Shown: positions 1 to 8,429 of the stretch, one piece after another
Position numbering within the stretch: the first letter of the stretch is position 1
Layout of the letters: each line of letters begins with the position of its first letter
NCBI GenBank assembly: GCA_001464695.1
Contig: LNDQ01000039.1
Location: forward strand, 46,037 to 110,036
Origin: Betaproteobacteria bacterium Ga0077523
GTDB lineage: Bacteria > Pseudomonadota > Gammaproteobacteria > Burkholderiales > Ga0077523
DNA: 64,000 nt
Direction: 5' to 3'
Notes under the pieces: model-generated
Databases searched by the model: none
Told to the model about the DNA's origin: nothing
The model's input: the letters and a program-made list of their open reading frames with translations, nothing else
Translations under genes and position numbers: made by a program

Positions 1-68
1 ACCTTGAGGTCGGCCGGCACCGTGATCCGGGAGCCGTCGCGCAGGGCGATGTCGTAGGTGTCACTCAT
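1..68 (-). CDS. Start of a gene running off the window (unknown product)
   Basis: An ATG at 68 on the minus strand opens a frame of 22 complete codons that reads to the window edge. The peptide begins MSDTYDIALRDGSRITVP. It follows the SDR gene by about 45 bases on the same strand, so it is probably the last visible member of that operon. The N-terminus is vaguely like the start of some FkbM-type methyltransferases, but too little is present to assign a function. Confidence 0.45.
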   Translation of the reverse strand, partial: MSDTYDIALRDGSRITVPADLK

Positions 69-112
69 GGGTCGAGGCGGGAAGCCGGCGGGATTGCCGC
101 GCGGCCCCGAGC

Positions 113-859
113 CTACGTGAGAGGCCGCCCGCCGTCGACCGGAATGATGCAGCCGTTCGAATAGCGCAGCACGGTGGCCACGCTCACCACCGCCGCAGCG
201 ATCTCGTCGGGCCTCGCCAGGCGACGCAGGGGGGTGCGCAGCGCCTGTTCATCGCGCCACTTCTGATCCAGCCCTTTCACGAAGTCGGTGTCGACCAGGC
301 CAGGAGACACCGATAGCACGCGAATCTCCGGCGCGAGCGCGCGGGCCAATGACTTCGTCATGGAGTCGAGTGCCGCCTTGGACGCGCAATAGGCCACGTT
401 GCTGCCCATCCCGGTCACTCCCGCGATGGAGGAAATGTTGACCACCAGGCCATCGCCGGAGGCCGCCAGCAACGGGCGGAAGGCGCGCACCGCCGCGAAG
501 GCTCCGCGCCAGTTGGTGCGGAAGATGTCATCGATCAACGCATCGTCCAGTGCATCGAGATCCGCGTGCGGCACGAAGCGCGTGATGCCTGCGCAATTCA
601 CCAGCACGTCGCAACGCCCTGCATCGCGACCGACGTCCGCAGCCCACGCCGTCAAGCCTGCGGTGTCCTCCACCGCGAGCCGGCGCGCCTGATGACCCGA
701 CCCCGGCAAGGCCTCAAGCAGGCGCTGCGCAGCCGCTTCGTGCGAGCGCCAGGTGAACAGCACGCGGGCACCGGCCTCCGCGAACTGCCGGCAGATTGCA
801 GCACCGATCCCGCCGGCACCGCCCGTCACGACCGCCACCTTGCCCTGCATCGCGCTCAC
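113..859 (-). CDS. SDR-family NAD(P)-dependent oxidoreductase
   Basis: A 248-aa classical short-chain dehydrogenase/reductase, cytoplasmic. The Rossmann cofactor motif TGGAGGIG lies near residues 12-19, the structural NCAG motif near 88-91, and the catalytic Ser and YxxxK are in NISSIAG and YCASK. The C-terminus ends in the usual PVDGG. The start is taken as GTG at 859, with an AGGGGGA ribosome site just upstream; an ATG three codons in is the alternative. It sits downstream of a beta-hydroxyacid dehydrogenase and a HisD-like dehydrogenase on the same strand, so a step in oxidising a hydroxylated substrate is plausible. The substrate cannot be read from the sequence. Confidence 0.88.
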   Translation of the reverse strand: MSAMQGKVAVVTGGAGGIGAAICRQFAEAGARVLFTWRSHEAAAQRLLEALPGSGHQARRLAVEDTAGLTAWAADVGRDAGRCDVLVNCAGITRFVPHADLDALDDALIDDIFRTNWRGAFAAVRAFRPLLAASGDGLVVNISSIAGVTGMGSNVAYCASKAALDSMTKSLARALAPEIRVLSVSPGLVDTDFVKGLDQKWRDEQALRTPLRRLARPDEIAAAVVSVATVLRYSNGCIIPVDGGRPLT

Positions 860-925
860 GCGAGATTCCCCCTACCGTCGGTGGGTGGCATCCGGCTCGA
901 GCCGGATGCCGCGCCTTGCTCGAGC

Positions 926-1801
926 TCAGTCCTTCGCGAGCAGATTCAGCAGCGACGAGGTATCCCAGCGCCCGCCGCCTCGCGCCTGCACCTGGGCGTA
1001 GAACTGGTCGATCAGCGCCGTGGCCGGCAGGCGCGCGCCGTTGCGCTGCGCCTCGTCGAGGCAGATCCCGAGGTCCTTGCGCATCCAGTCCACCGCGAAG
1101 CCGAAGCCGTCGAACTTGATCTCGTTCATCGTCTTCCAGCGGTTCTCCATCTGCCACGACTGCGCGGCACCCTTGGAGATGACCGAGATCACCTTCTCGA
1201 TGTCGAGGCCCGATTTCTTGCCGAAGTTGATCGCCTCCGACAGACCCTGCAGCAAGCCCGCGATTGCGATCTGGTTCACCATCTTGCAAAGCTGGCCGGC
1301 GCCGGGCCCGCCGATCTGCACGCAGCTCTTGGCGTAGATGTCGAGCACCGGCTTCGCCTTGGCGAAGACCGGATCCTCACCACCGCACATGATGCCGAGC
1401 TGCCCGTTGACCGCGCCGGCCTGGCCGCCCGACACCGGCGCATCGACGAAGCCAACGCCAGCCTCCTTGCACTTGGCGTGCAACTCGCGCGCGAGATCTG
1501 CCGACGCCGTGGTGTGATCCACGAGGATCGTCCCCTTGCCCATGCCGGCGAGCGCGCCATCGTTGCCGTAGACGACCGAACGCACGTCATCGTCGTTACC
1601 GAGGCACATGGCGACCAGTTCAGCCCCCTGGGCCGCTGCACGCGGAGTCGCGGCCGACTTGCCGCCGAACTCCCCGACCCACTGCTGCGCCTTGGCGGCC
1701 GAACGGTTGTACACGGTCACGTCGTGACCACCCTTCTTGAGCAGGTGCCCGGCCATGGGGTAACCCATGACGCCGAGACCCAGGAATGCGACTTTTGCCA
1801 T
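926..1801 (-). CDS. NAD(P)-dependent beta-hydroxyacid dehydrogenase (3-hydroxyisobutyrate / tartronate semialdehyde reductase family)
   Basis: This 291-aa protein starts at ATG 1801 behind an AAGAGGAG ribosome site; the open frame continues further upstream without support. The N-terminal GLGVMG near residues 7-12 is the dinucleotide-binding loop. DAPVSGG is the family substrate-binding signature. GGPGAGQLCKMVNQ carries the catalytic lysine region. The family oxidises or reduces beta-hydroxyacids such as 3-hydroxyisobutyrate, tartronate semialdehyde or succinic semialdehyde. It lies between the HisD-like gene and the SDR and is probably co-transcribed. Family is secure; the exact substrate is not. 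Confidence 0.9.
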   Translation of the reverse strand: MAKVAFLGLGVMGYPMAGHLLKKGGHDVTVYNRSAAKAQQWVGEFGGKSAATPRAAAQGAELVAMCLGNDDDVRSVVYGNDGALAGMGKGTILVDHTTASADLARELHAKCKEAGVGFVDAPVSGGQAGAVNGQLGIMCGGEDPVFAKAKPVLDIYAKSCVQIGGPGAGQLCKMVNQIAIAGLLQGLSEAINFGKKSGLDIEKVISVISKGAAQSWQMENRWKTMNEIKFDGFGFAVDWMRKDLGICLDEAQRNGARLPATALIDQFYAQVQARGGGRWDTSSLLNLLAKD

Positions 1802-1937
1802 GTGCTGCCGTCTCCTCTTGAAGGACGGCTCCCTGCGGAGCCGTTGCATCTGCGAACGTGACCGGATTCTAAGGTCGGATGCCCACCGACCCGCTCCGCC
1901 ATCGAATAAGTGTTGTTCGGAAAGCCGTCCGTACCCG

Positions 1938-3233
1938 CTAGCGGTGTACGGCCGCCTTGAGATGCCCGTAGCGGGCGACACGGATGTCAGCCTGGGCCTT
2001 GTGCCCCGCGAAGCCTTCGATGGCGCAAAGACGCGAGCAAACCTCGCCGATCATCGCCGAGGCCTCCGGCTTCACCTTCTGATAAGTGCAGGTCTTGATG
2101 AACTTGCCGACCCACAGGCCGCCGGTATAGCGCGCCGCCTTGCGCGTGGGCAGTGTGTGGTTGGTGCCGATCACCTTGTCGCCGAAACTCACGTTGGTCT
2201 CGGGCCCGAGGAACAGCGCGCCGTAGTTGGTCATGTTCTTCAGGAAGTAGTCGGGGTCGCGCGTCATCACCTGCACGTGCTCGGAGGCGATGCGATCGGC
2301 CTCGGCTACCATCTCGTCGTAGGTGTCGCATACGATCACCTGGCCGTAGTCGCGCCACGCCTGCCCCGCCACCGCAGCCGTCGGTAGCGTCTGCAACTGG
2401 ATCTCGATCTGCGCGACGGTATCGCGCGCCAGCTTCTCGGAGTTGGTGAGCAGGATCGCCGGCGAATTCGGGCCGTGTTCGGCCTGCCCCAGCAGATCGG
2501 TCGCGCACACTTCGCCATCGACCGTGTCGTCGGCGATGACGAGCGTCTCGGTCGGACCGGCGAACAGATCGATGCCGACGCGACCGGCGAGTTGGCGCTT
2601 CGCTTCCGCCACATACGCATTGCCGGGGCCGGCCACCATGTCGTTGGCCCGGATCGTCTCGGTTCCCACAGCCATGGCCGCGATCGCCTGGACCCCACCC
2701 AGGACGTAGATCTCATCCGCACCCGCAAGGTGCATCGCGGTGACGATTGCCGGCGCGGGCTTCCCCTGGAACGGCGGCGCGCACGCGATCACTCGCGGGA
2801 CCCCGGCGACCTTCGCCGTGAGGATCGTCATGTGGGCCGATGCCACCAACGGATACTTCCCGCCGGGGACGTAGCAGCCCACCGAGTTCACCGGAATGTT
2901 GCGGTGGCCGAGGATCACGCCCGGCAGCGTCTCCACCTCGACGTCGCGCAGGGCGTCGCGCTGGATCTGCGCGAAGTTGCGGATCTGCGTCTGGGCGAAC
3001 TTGATGTCCTCCACGTCGCGCGGCGCCATCTGCGCGACGCAGGCTTCGATCTCGGCCTGCGACAACCGGAAGCTGGCCGGCGACCACTTGTCGAAACGCT
3101 CCGAATACTCGCGCACGGCGGCGTCGCCGCGGCGCTCGATGTCGGCGATGACCGTCTCGACGGTCGAGCGGACCTTCGCCTGTTCAGCCGCGTCGTCCGC
3201 GGCACTGATGCCCTGCTTGAGAACCCTAATCAC
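1938..3233 (-). CDS. HisD-family dehydrogenase, likely catabolic (sulfopropanediol-dehydrogenase-like)
   Basis: A 431-aa histidinol-dehydrogenase-fold protein starting at GTG 3233 with AAGGGGGAAG upstream. Family landmarks include [33 protein letters not shown], the QAEHG zinc/catalytic stretch and TNHTLPT near the C-terminus. No other histidine biosynthesis gene is nearby. Instead it leads an operon-like run with a beta-hydroxyacid dehydrogenase and an SDR. That context, and the [16 protein letters not shown] region, fit the HpsN-like branch that oxidises vicinal diols such as 2,3-dihydroxypropane-1-sulfonate better than true HisD. This is inference from family knowledge and context; true histidinol dehydrogenase activity is not excluded. 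Confidence 0.85.
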   Translation of the reverse strand: MIRVLKQGISAADDAAEQAKVRSTVETVIADIERRGDAAVREYSERFDKWSPASFRLSQAEIEACVAQMAPRDVEDIKFAQTQIRNFAQIQRDALRDVEVETLPGVILGHRNIPVNSVGCYVPGGKYPLVASAHMTILTAKVAGVPRVIACAPPFQGKPAPAIVTAMHLAGADEIYVLGGVQAIAAMAVGTETIRANDMVAGPGNAYVAEAKRQLAGRVGIDLFAGPTETLVIADDTVDGEVCATDLLGQAEHGPNSPAILLTNSEKLARDTVAQIEIQLQTLPTAAVAGQAWRDYGQVIVCDTYDEMVAEADRIASEHVQVMTRDPDYFLKNMTNYGALFLGPETNVSFGDKVIGTNHTLPTRKAARYTGGLWVGKFIKTCTYQKVKPEASAMIGEVCSRLCAIEGFAGHKAQADIRVARYGHLKAAVHR

Positions 3234-3269
3234 GACACTTCCCCCTTCTACGGACCAGTGCGTGATTGT

Positions 3270-3299
3270 GGCATTCCCCGGGGTATTCCGGGGAATGCC
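3270..3299 (-). terminator. Perfect 12-bp stem-loop downstream of the PEP-CTERM gene
   Basis: GGCATTCCCCGG (3270-3281) and CCGGGGAATGCC (3288-3299) are perfect complements around a 6-base loop. It lies between the stop of the PEP-CTERM gene and the start of the HisD-like gene, both on the minus strand. No T-run follows, so it may be a transcript-end stabiliser or a leader structure rather than a canonical intrinsic terminator. Confidence 0.5.
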
Positions 3300-3319
3300 C
3301 TTGCCCGGCGCCGGCGCGA

Positions 3320-4192
3320 CTAGCGATGATTCCGGCGCGCGCGGCGTCGGTGGTCCAGGCCCAGGCCCGCGAGACCGAGCAGCAACAGCGCGTAGGTACC
3401 AGGTTCGGGGACTGCGGCGATGTAGCCGATGCCGGAAGCGCTGGTGAGCACCGCGCCAGCGGGAAGGTCGAGGAAGTAGCTCACCGCAGCCGCCACTTCA
3501 GCGTCGCCGCCCTGACCACCGGAAGCGGAGAGGTACGCATTCAGTCGGAACGGCTGATCGTAGCGGAACAGGAAATCGGTCTCGATGTCGGTATCGACCC
3601 GGATCGGACGCGACGAGCCGGACATCTGACGGGACTCGGTGACGATCCACTGCGTGTTGTCCGCCGGCGTGCAGGTGTTCGGCTCGAACCAGCACGGCTG
3701 CGGATACTGCACCACTTCGTAGGTCAACCTGAACTCGTACCCCGACGCAGCGCTGGAAACCACCGCCGGATCACGCGTGAGCGCGCCTTCGATCGACGCA
3801 TTGACGCCCGCCGCGGCGACACCCGAACCGCCGGTGATCACAAAGAAATCGTTGGTCTGCGCCGATGCACTCGCCGACGCCTGATTGCCGTACGGCCACT
3901 CGCCGCCGGGAACCCATTCGGTCGCCGCGTAGGCCTCCATGGAACCGTATGCCGCTCGAGCGCCCGCTTCGTACGAAACGGAACCGGTCGACTGCTCGAC
4001 GTGCACCGCATCGCCGCGACGCGAAGCCCGCGATTCCGACGACGACCATGCGTCGATCCCGTCGTCGTAGGTGAGAGTGCCGCCTGCATTCGACGAAACC
4101 GTAGCCGCTGGCAACACGATCTGCGCGTGCGCCGGCACCGTGATCGCCGCCGTGACGAACAGCAACCGGTATACGACATTGCTCATATTCAT
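3320..4192 (-). CDS. PEP-CTERM sorting-signal exported protein
   Basis: A 290-aa secreted protein. The start is ATG 4192, with AAGGAG seven bases upstream. Residues 1-23 form a Sec signal peptide ending AHA. The C-terminus carries the sorting signal: [19 protein letters not shown] followed by an Arg-rich tail. In PEP-CTERM bacteria this tripartite tail is recognised by an exosortase and usually marks proteins linked to exopolysaccharide or biofilm matrix. The middle, rich in Ala, Ser, Gly and Thr, has no domain I recognise, and contains two cysteines about 7 residues apart in a [10 protein letters not shown] segment. No exosortase gene is in this window. Confidence 0.88.
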   Translation of the reverse strand: MNMSNVVYRLLFVTAAITVPAHAQIVLPAATVSSNAGGTLTYDDGIDAWSSSESRASRRGDAVHVEQSTGSVSYEAGARAAYGSMEAYAATEWVPGGEWPYGNQASASASAQTNDFFVITGGSGVAAAGVNASIEGALTRDPAVVSSAASGYEFRLTYEVVQYPQPCWFEPNTCTPADNTQWIVTESRQMSGSSRPIRVDTDIETDFLFRYDQPFRLNAYLSASGGQGGDAEVAAAVSYFLDLPAGAVLTSASGIGYIAAVPEPGTYALLLLGLAGLGLDHRRRARRNHR

Positions 4193-4277
4193 GATGAACT
4201 CCTTGTCGTGGGACGAGAGGCGACAGCGCACTTCGCGCGTCGCCGCTGTACCGTAGCCACGGCGGAGTTACCGATCG

Positions 4278-4318
4278 TTCACGGATTCATGCGCTCGCAC
4301 GCAGCGCATGCGTGAACC
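4278..4318 (-). terminator. Stem-loop downstream of the sensor kinase gene
   Basis: GTTCACG/CGTGAAC and CATGCGCT/AGCGCATG form a bulged two-part hairpin 20 bases past the kinase stop codon on the minus strand. There is no clear T-run, so it is a possible terminator or 3' stabilising structure. Confidence 0.4.
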
Positions 4319-4337
4319 TGACAGTTCGCGAAATTCC

Positions 4338-5648
4338 CTATGCAATCGATCCCGAAAAAACCACGCGAACGCGCAGACCGCCACCCGGCGCATCGTCGAG
4401 CGTGACCTCCGCACGATGGCGTTTCGCGATGACCGCAACGATCGCGAGACCCAGTCCACTGCCTGAATCGGCAGCGCCCGGCACCCGGTAGAAGCGATCG
4501 AAGACGCGCGTGCGTTCCTCGGCGGGAATGCCGGGACCGTTGTCCACCACTTCGATCCACGGTCGGGACTGCGCTTCACCCACGAGCACGTTGACCTGTC
4601 CGCTCGCCGGCGTATAGCGCAATGCGTTGTCGATGAGATTGGCGAGCATCGTCCGCAACGCGTCCGGATCGCCGTCGACGGCCACGCGACGCGACTGCGC
4701 AATTCCCAGGTCGATGCTTTTGGCAATGGCGAACTGCGTCCGGTCCATCACGACGCTGGCAGCAAGTTCGTCGAGGGCCACGCGCTCGAACGGGCGCTCC
4801 GCTGCGCCGGGCTCGACGCGTGCGAGTGCGAGCAGTTGCTCGACCACGTGCGCGGCACGTTCGACACCCGCCTCGAGATCTGCCGCGGCCGCCCGCCGAG
4901 TCGCCTCGTCGGGCGCGCGCGCCGCGAGCTGCGCCTGCAGCTTGAGCGCGGCTATCGGTGTACGCAGCTCGTGGGCTGCATCGGCCGTGAAGGCACGCTG
5001 GGCATCGAGGGCCAGGCGCAGCCGTTCGAGCAGATCGTTGAGCGAATGCACCAGCGGCTGCGTTTCCACCGGAACGTTCGCCTGGGACAACGGCTCCAGC
5101 GCACTCGGCGAGCGCGCGGCCACACCATGCGCCAGGCGATCGAGCGGCGAGAGCCCGCGCCCCACGACCCACCACACCGCCAGTCCGAGCAGCGGCAACA
5201 CGGCCACGAACGGCCAGACGGATTTCAGCGCCGCCCCGAGCGCCATTCGGCTGCGCACTGCCAGCGGTTGCGCCACTTCCACCACCTGACCGCGAACGAT
5301 CTGCGCGTACACGCGAAAACGGCCTTCGGGCGTGGCGATGGTGGAGAAACCGAGCTGCACGTCGAGCGGCAGCACTTTGTGCGGATGGGAAAGGTACAGG
5401 CGCACACCGGCCGCATCGCGCACCTGCACCACGAAGTCGAACTCGTCGGGATCGAGCGCGGGATTGGGCTGAAACGCGTTCGCAAACGCCTGGTCGCGCA
5501 GCGACAGTGCCAGCTGCCTCAGGTGATAGTCGAACATCGCGTCGGCCTCGGACAGGGCGACTCGATAGGTGGCCACGGCGCCCATCGCAACGGCGACCGT
5601 CACGACCCCCAGCAGCAGCACCAGCAAGGTGCGACGGATCGAGGTCAC
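4338..5648 (-). CDS. Sensor histidine kinase (QseC/TctE-like)
   Basis: A 436-aa inner-membrane kinase. It has transmembrane segments at about residues 8-28 and 142-162 flanking a periplasmic sensor of about 115 residues, then HAMP. The H-box reads AAHELRTP with phospho-acceptor His226. The ATPase part shows NLIDNALRY, VVDNGPGIP and GSGLGLAIV. It overlaps the response regulator gene by 4 bases, so the two are translationally coupled. Architecture matches QseC/PmrB/TctE kinases; the signal sensed is not readable. A DegP protease gene lies beyond the divergent small gene, which makes an envelope-related role possible but unproven. Confidence 0.93.
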   Translation of the reverse strand: MTSIRRTLLVLLLGVVTVAVAMGAVATYRVALSEADAMFDYHLRQLALSLRDQAFANAFQPNPALDPDEFDFVVQVRDAAGVRLYLSHPHKVLPLDVQLGFSTIATPEGRFRVYAQIVRGQVVEVAQPLAVRSRMALGAALKSVWPFVAVLPLLGLAVWWVVGRGLSPLDRLAHGVAARSPSALEPLSQANVPVETQPLVHSLNDLLERLRLALDAQRAFTADAAHELRTPIAALKLQAQLAARAPDEATRRAAAADLEAGVERAAHVVEQLLALARVEPGAAERPFERVALDELAASVVMDRTQFAIAKSIDLGIAQSRRVAVDGDPDALRTMLANLIDNALRYTPASGQVNVLVGEAQSRPWIEVVDNGPGIPAEERTRVFDRFYRVPGAADSGSGLGLAIVAVIAKRHRAEVTLDDAPGGGLRVRVVFSGSIA

Positions 5649-6313
5649 GCCGAGTCCGGCCGCGCGATCATGTAGCCCACCCCTCGCACCGTCCGTATCA
5701 GGTCGGCGCCGAGCTTGCGGCGCAACGCGTGCACGTGCACTTCGATCGCATTGCTCTCCACCTCTTCACCCCAACCGTAGACCTTCTCCTCCAGTTGCGT
5801 GCGCGACAACGGGACACCCGTCGAGTCCAGCAGAGCAAGCAGCAAGGCGTACTCGCGCGCCGTAACCGCAATCGCTGCGCCGCCGACTGTCACGGCGCGA
5901 CTGACGGGATCGACCCTGAGTTCGCCATGCTCGATGACGGGTTCGGCCCGACCCGACCGCCGCCGCAGGAGGGCGCGCACGCGCGCCGACAATTCGTCGA
6001 GATCGAAGGGCTTCACCAGATAGTCGTCGGCACCGGCGTCGAGACTGCGCACCCGATCGCGCACCGCATCGCGCGCAGTGAGCACGAGCACGGGCATGTC
6101 GCGATGCTGCGCACGCAAGGCGGCGAGCACCTCCTGTCCGTCCCGGCGCGGCAACCCCAGGTCGAGCAACACGAGATCGTATCCGGTGTCGCGCGCGGAG
6201 AGTTCGGCCGCCACGCCGTCGCGAACCCAATCGACGGCGTAGCCCTGGGCCTTGAGCCAGGTCTGGACGCTCTTGCCGATCATCGGATCGTCTTCCACGA
6301 GCAGTAACCGCAA
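5645..6313 (-). CDS. OmpR-family response regulator (QseB-like)
   Basis: A 222-aa two-domain regulator. The receiver domain occupies residues 1-115, with acidic pocket EDD at 7-9, phospho-acceptor Asp51 in LLDLGLP and the conserved lysine in VKPFD. The winged-helix DNA-binding domain covers about 125-218 and ends in the typical RTVRGVGYMI. Its stop overlaps the start of the cognate kinase. It should control transcription once phosphorylated by the neighbouring kinase; targets are unknown. Confidence 0.94.
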   Translation of the reverse strand: MRLLLVEDDPMIGKSVQTWLKAQGYAVDWVRDGVAAELSARDTGYDLVLLDLGLPRRDGQEVLAALRAQHRDMPVLVLTARDAVRDRVRSLDAGADDYLVKPFDLDELSARVRALLRRRSGRAEPVIEHGELRVDPVSRAVTVGGAAIAVTAREYALLLALLDSTGVPLSRTQLEEKVYGWGEEVESNAIEVHVHALRRKLGADLIRTVRGVGYMIARPDSA

Positions 6314-6396
6314 TCGGACCTCCGTTCAATCGGAATCCGATGATAGCGAATGGCGCGACGACGCTCGCACGCCGCCGCGCCGCACGCTGGACCGGA

Positions 6397-6609
6397 TCAG
6401 CCGTTGACGTCGGGCTTCTTCGCCTTCTCGTGCTGCATGCCCGAATGATGCTTGTGCTTCGGGTTCGCCTGCGTCGCAGCGGCCGCGGGCTGCGATGGCG
6501 TGGCCCCCGGGGTCGTGGCCGGACCCGATGTCGGATCGGCGGCGAGCGCCGACCCGGCGAGGGCGGATGCGACGAGCAACGCGTTGATGGCGCCGTAGGT
6601 GCTTTTCAT
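6397..6609 (-). CDS. Small secreted His/Lys-rich protein
   Basis: A 70-aa protein with ATG at 6609 and an AGAGGAG ribosome site. Residues 1-23 look like a signal peptide (MKSTYGAINALLVASALAGS, cut after ALA). The mature part is a low-complexity stretch of Pro, Ala, Thr and Gln, then KHKHHSGMQHEKAKKP. The His/Lys/Met-rich tail might bind metal, but I recognise no family. It lies just upstream of the QseBC-like pair on the same strand and divergent from degP. Confidence 0.6.
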   Translation of the reverse strand: MKSTYGAINALLVASALAGSALAADPTSGPATTPGATPSQPAAAATQANPKHKHHSGMQHEKAKKPDVNG

Positions 6610-6706
6610 GTTGCGACTCCTCTGGTTGGATGCGATCGGGCGACGATCGCCCTCTTGCACGGCATCCAGCTTGCGCGCGGAAGCTTAGGGGATGCTTAAG
6701 AAGCAG

Positions 6707-6778
6707 GCCCCCATCCCAACCTTCCCCCCACGAAGTTGGGGGAAGGGGTGTACGTCCCCTCCCCCGGCTTTGCCGGAC
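6707..6778. repeat. Palindromic intergenic repeat, family 1, copy A
   Basis: A GC-rich element beginning GCCCCCATCCCAACCTTCCC and continuing with a GGGGAAGGGGTGTACGTCCC core and a CCCCGGCTTTGCCGG hairpin. It matches copies at 14051, 16638, 16753 and 40321. This copy lacks the right-hand terminal repeat. It lies in the divergent region between the small secreted protein and degP. Confidence 0.8.
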
Positions 6779-6832
6779 CGCCATATTCCCATTCGTGCGG
6801 CTATCCGCATCTCAACAAACGGAGTCCTACGA

Positions 6833-8254
6833 ATGAAGACCAACCTGAAACGTATCGTCACTGCCCTGGCTCTCGCCGGTGTCATCGGCGGGGGCTACCA
6901 GCTCGTCGCGTCGGAATCGCACGACGTTCAGCTCGTCGAACCCGCCCGTGCGGCCGCCACGGCCATCGCATCCAATCCGGTCGCGTTGCCCGACTTCGCC
7001 AGCATTGTCGCGCAGCACGGTCCGGCCGTCGTCAACGTGAGCGTCGTCGGCAAGGCCAGCGCAGCGAGCGATGATGATGACAATGGTCTGCCGCCCTTCT
7101 TCCGTCGCTTCGCCCCTGGTCCGCAGCAACCCCGCCAGGGCCTCGGCTCGGGGTTCATCGTCAGCAGCGACGGCGTGATCCTCACCAACGCGCATGTCGT
7201 GGAGGGTGCGCAGGAAGTCACGGTACGCCTCACCGATCGGCGCGAGTTCACGGCCAAGGTCGTCGGCACCGACAAGCAGACTGACGTCGCGGTCCTGCGC
7301 ATCGACGCAGGCGATCTGCCGACCGTGAAGCTCGGTGACGCCCGCAACGCGCGCGTCGGTGACTGGGTACTCGCGATCGGGTCCCCTTACGGCCTCGCCA
7401 ACACCGTGACCGCCGGCATCGTCAGCGCCAAGAGCCGTGCGTTGCCGAACGAGACCTACGTCCCGTTCCTGCAAACCGACGTGGCGGTCAACCCCGGCAA
7501 CTCCGGCGGCCCATTGTTCAATACGGCCGGCGAAGTGATCGGGATCAATTCGCAGATCTTCAGCCGCACCGGTGGCTACCAGGGCTTGTCGTTCGCGATT
7601 CCCATCGAGGTGGCGAACCAGGTCAAGGACCAGATTCTCGCGACCGGCAAGGTGACCCGGGGGTTCCTCGGCGTCACGGTGCAGGACGTCACGCAGGGTC
7701 TGGCCGACTCCTTCGGCCTGAAGCGTCCGGAGGGCGCACTCGTGAGTGACGTCTCGGCCGGCAGTCCGGCCCAGAAGGCAGGCGTGGAAACCGGCGACGT
7801 GATCCTGCAGGTCGGCAACGATCCGGTGACGACGTCGACCGAACTGCCGGCGCAGATCGCGCGGATGCAACCCGGCTCCCGCACGACGCTGAAGGTCTGG
7901 CGCAAGGGCGACGTGCGGTCGGTGGATGTGACGATCGCTTCGCTCCCGACCGACCGGCTGGCGATCGGCAAAGGGGAAGCGGCCGGCGGCGGCAAGCTCG
8001 GTCTGGACGTTCGCCCGCTGTCGCCCACCGAGCGCAGCCAGGTCGGCCTCTCCGGCGGGCTGGTGGTGCAGGACGTCGACGGGGCCGCGGCGCGGGCCGG
8101 CATCCAGCAAGGCGACGTCATCGTGGCAGCGAACGGCACACCGGTGAAGTCGGTGGACCAGTTGCGCACCATCGTCGCCAAGGCCGGCAAGCACGTGGCG
8201 CTGCTCGTGCAACGAGACGACGCCCGGATCTTCATCCCGGTACCGCTCGGTTAA
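6833..8254 (+). CDS. degP: Do/DegP-family periplasmic serine protease
   Basis: A 473-aa periplasmic protease/chaperone. The start is ATG 6833 after an ACGGAGT site; an uninterrupted upstream extension comes only from the repeat element. Residues 1-26 are the signal anchor. The trypsin-like domain carries the triad His121 (LTNAHVV), Asp151 (QTDVAVL) and Ser224 (NPGNSGGP). Two PDZ domains follow at about 275-365 and 385-470, each with a GV/GI..GDVI core. Such proteases degrade misfolded envelope proteins. The acidic/aromatic insert after residue 78 (DDDDNGLPPFFRRF) corresponds to the LA loop. It is divergent from the small secreted protein and QseBC-like genes. Confidence 0.95.
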   Translation: MKTNLKRIVTALALAGVIGGGYQLVASESHDVQLVEPARAAATAIASNPVALPDFASIVAQHGPAVVNVSVVGKASAASDDDDNGLPPFFRRFAPGPQQPRQGLGSGFIVSSDGVILTNAHVVEGAQEVTVRLTDRREFTAKVVGTDKQTDVAVLRIDAGDLPTVKLGDARNARVGDWVLAIGSPYGLANTVTAGIVSAKSRALPNETYVPFLQTDVAVNPGNSGGPLFNTAGEVIGINSQIFSRTGGYQGLSFAIPIEVANQVKDQILATGKVTRGFLGVTVQDVTQGLADSFGLKRPEGALVSDVSAGSPAQKAGVETGDVILQVGNDPVTTSTELPAQIARMQPGSRTTLKVWRKGDVRSVDVTIASLPTDRLAIGKGEAAGGGKLGLDVRPLSPTERSQVGLSGGLVVQDVDGAAARAGIQQGDVIVAANGTPVKSVDQLRTIVAKAGKHVALLVQRDDARIFIPVPLG

Positions 8255-8272
8255 GGGGTTCCTCCGAGTCAT

Positions 8273-8305
8273 ACGGGGGGGTACCGCGCAGGCGGTACCC
8301 CCCGT
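8273..8305 (+). terminator. Strong hairpin after degP
   Basis: ACGGGGGG(G)TACCGC pairs with GCGGTACCCCCCGT around a short GCAG-type loop, starting about 19 bases after the degP stop. The stem is about 13-14 bp. Only a weak T-containing tract (CGTATT) follows, but position and stability fit a terminator. Confidence 0.65.
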
Positions 8306-8362
8306 CGTATTCGGGCTTCGGCGCACCGTTCCGGCGCCCGCTGCACCGTGTCGGCTCGTTTC

Positions 8363-8392
8363 TTGACATGGAAAATATCCCGCGCTCATACT
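8363..8392 (+). promoter_or_regulatory. Candidate sigma-70 promoter of the flotillin gene
   Basis: TTGACA at 8363-8368 is a perfect -35 match. An 18-base spacer then leads to CATACT (8387-8392), a 4/6 match to the -10 box. It sits about 38 bases before the ATG at 8430 and after the degP hairpin. Confidence 0.5.
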
Positions 8393-8429
8393 CCCCGCGC
8401 TGGTATCCGGTGAGAGGGAGAGCGTCGCG

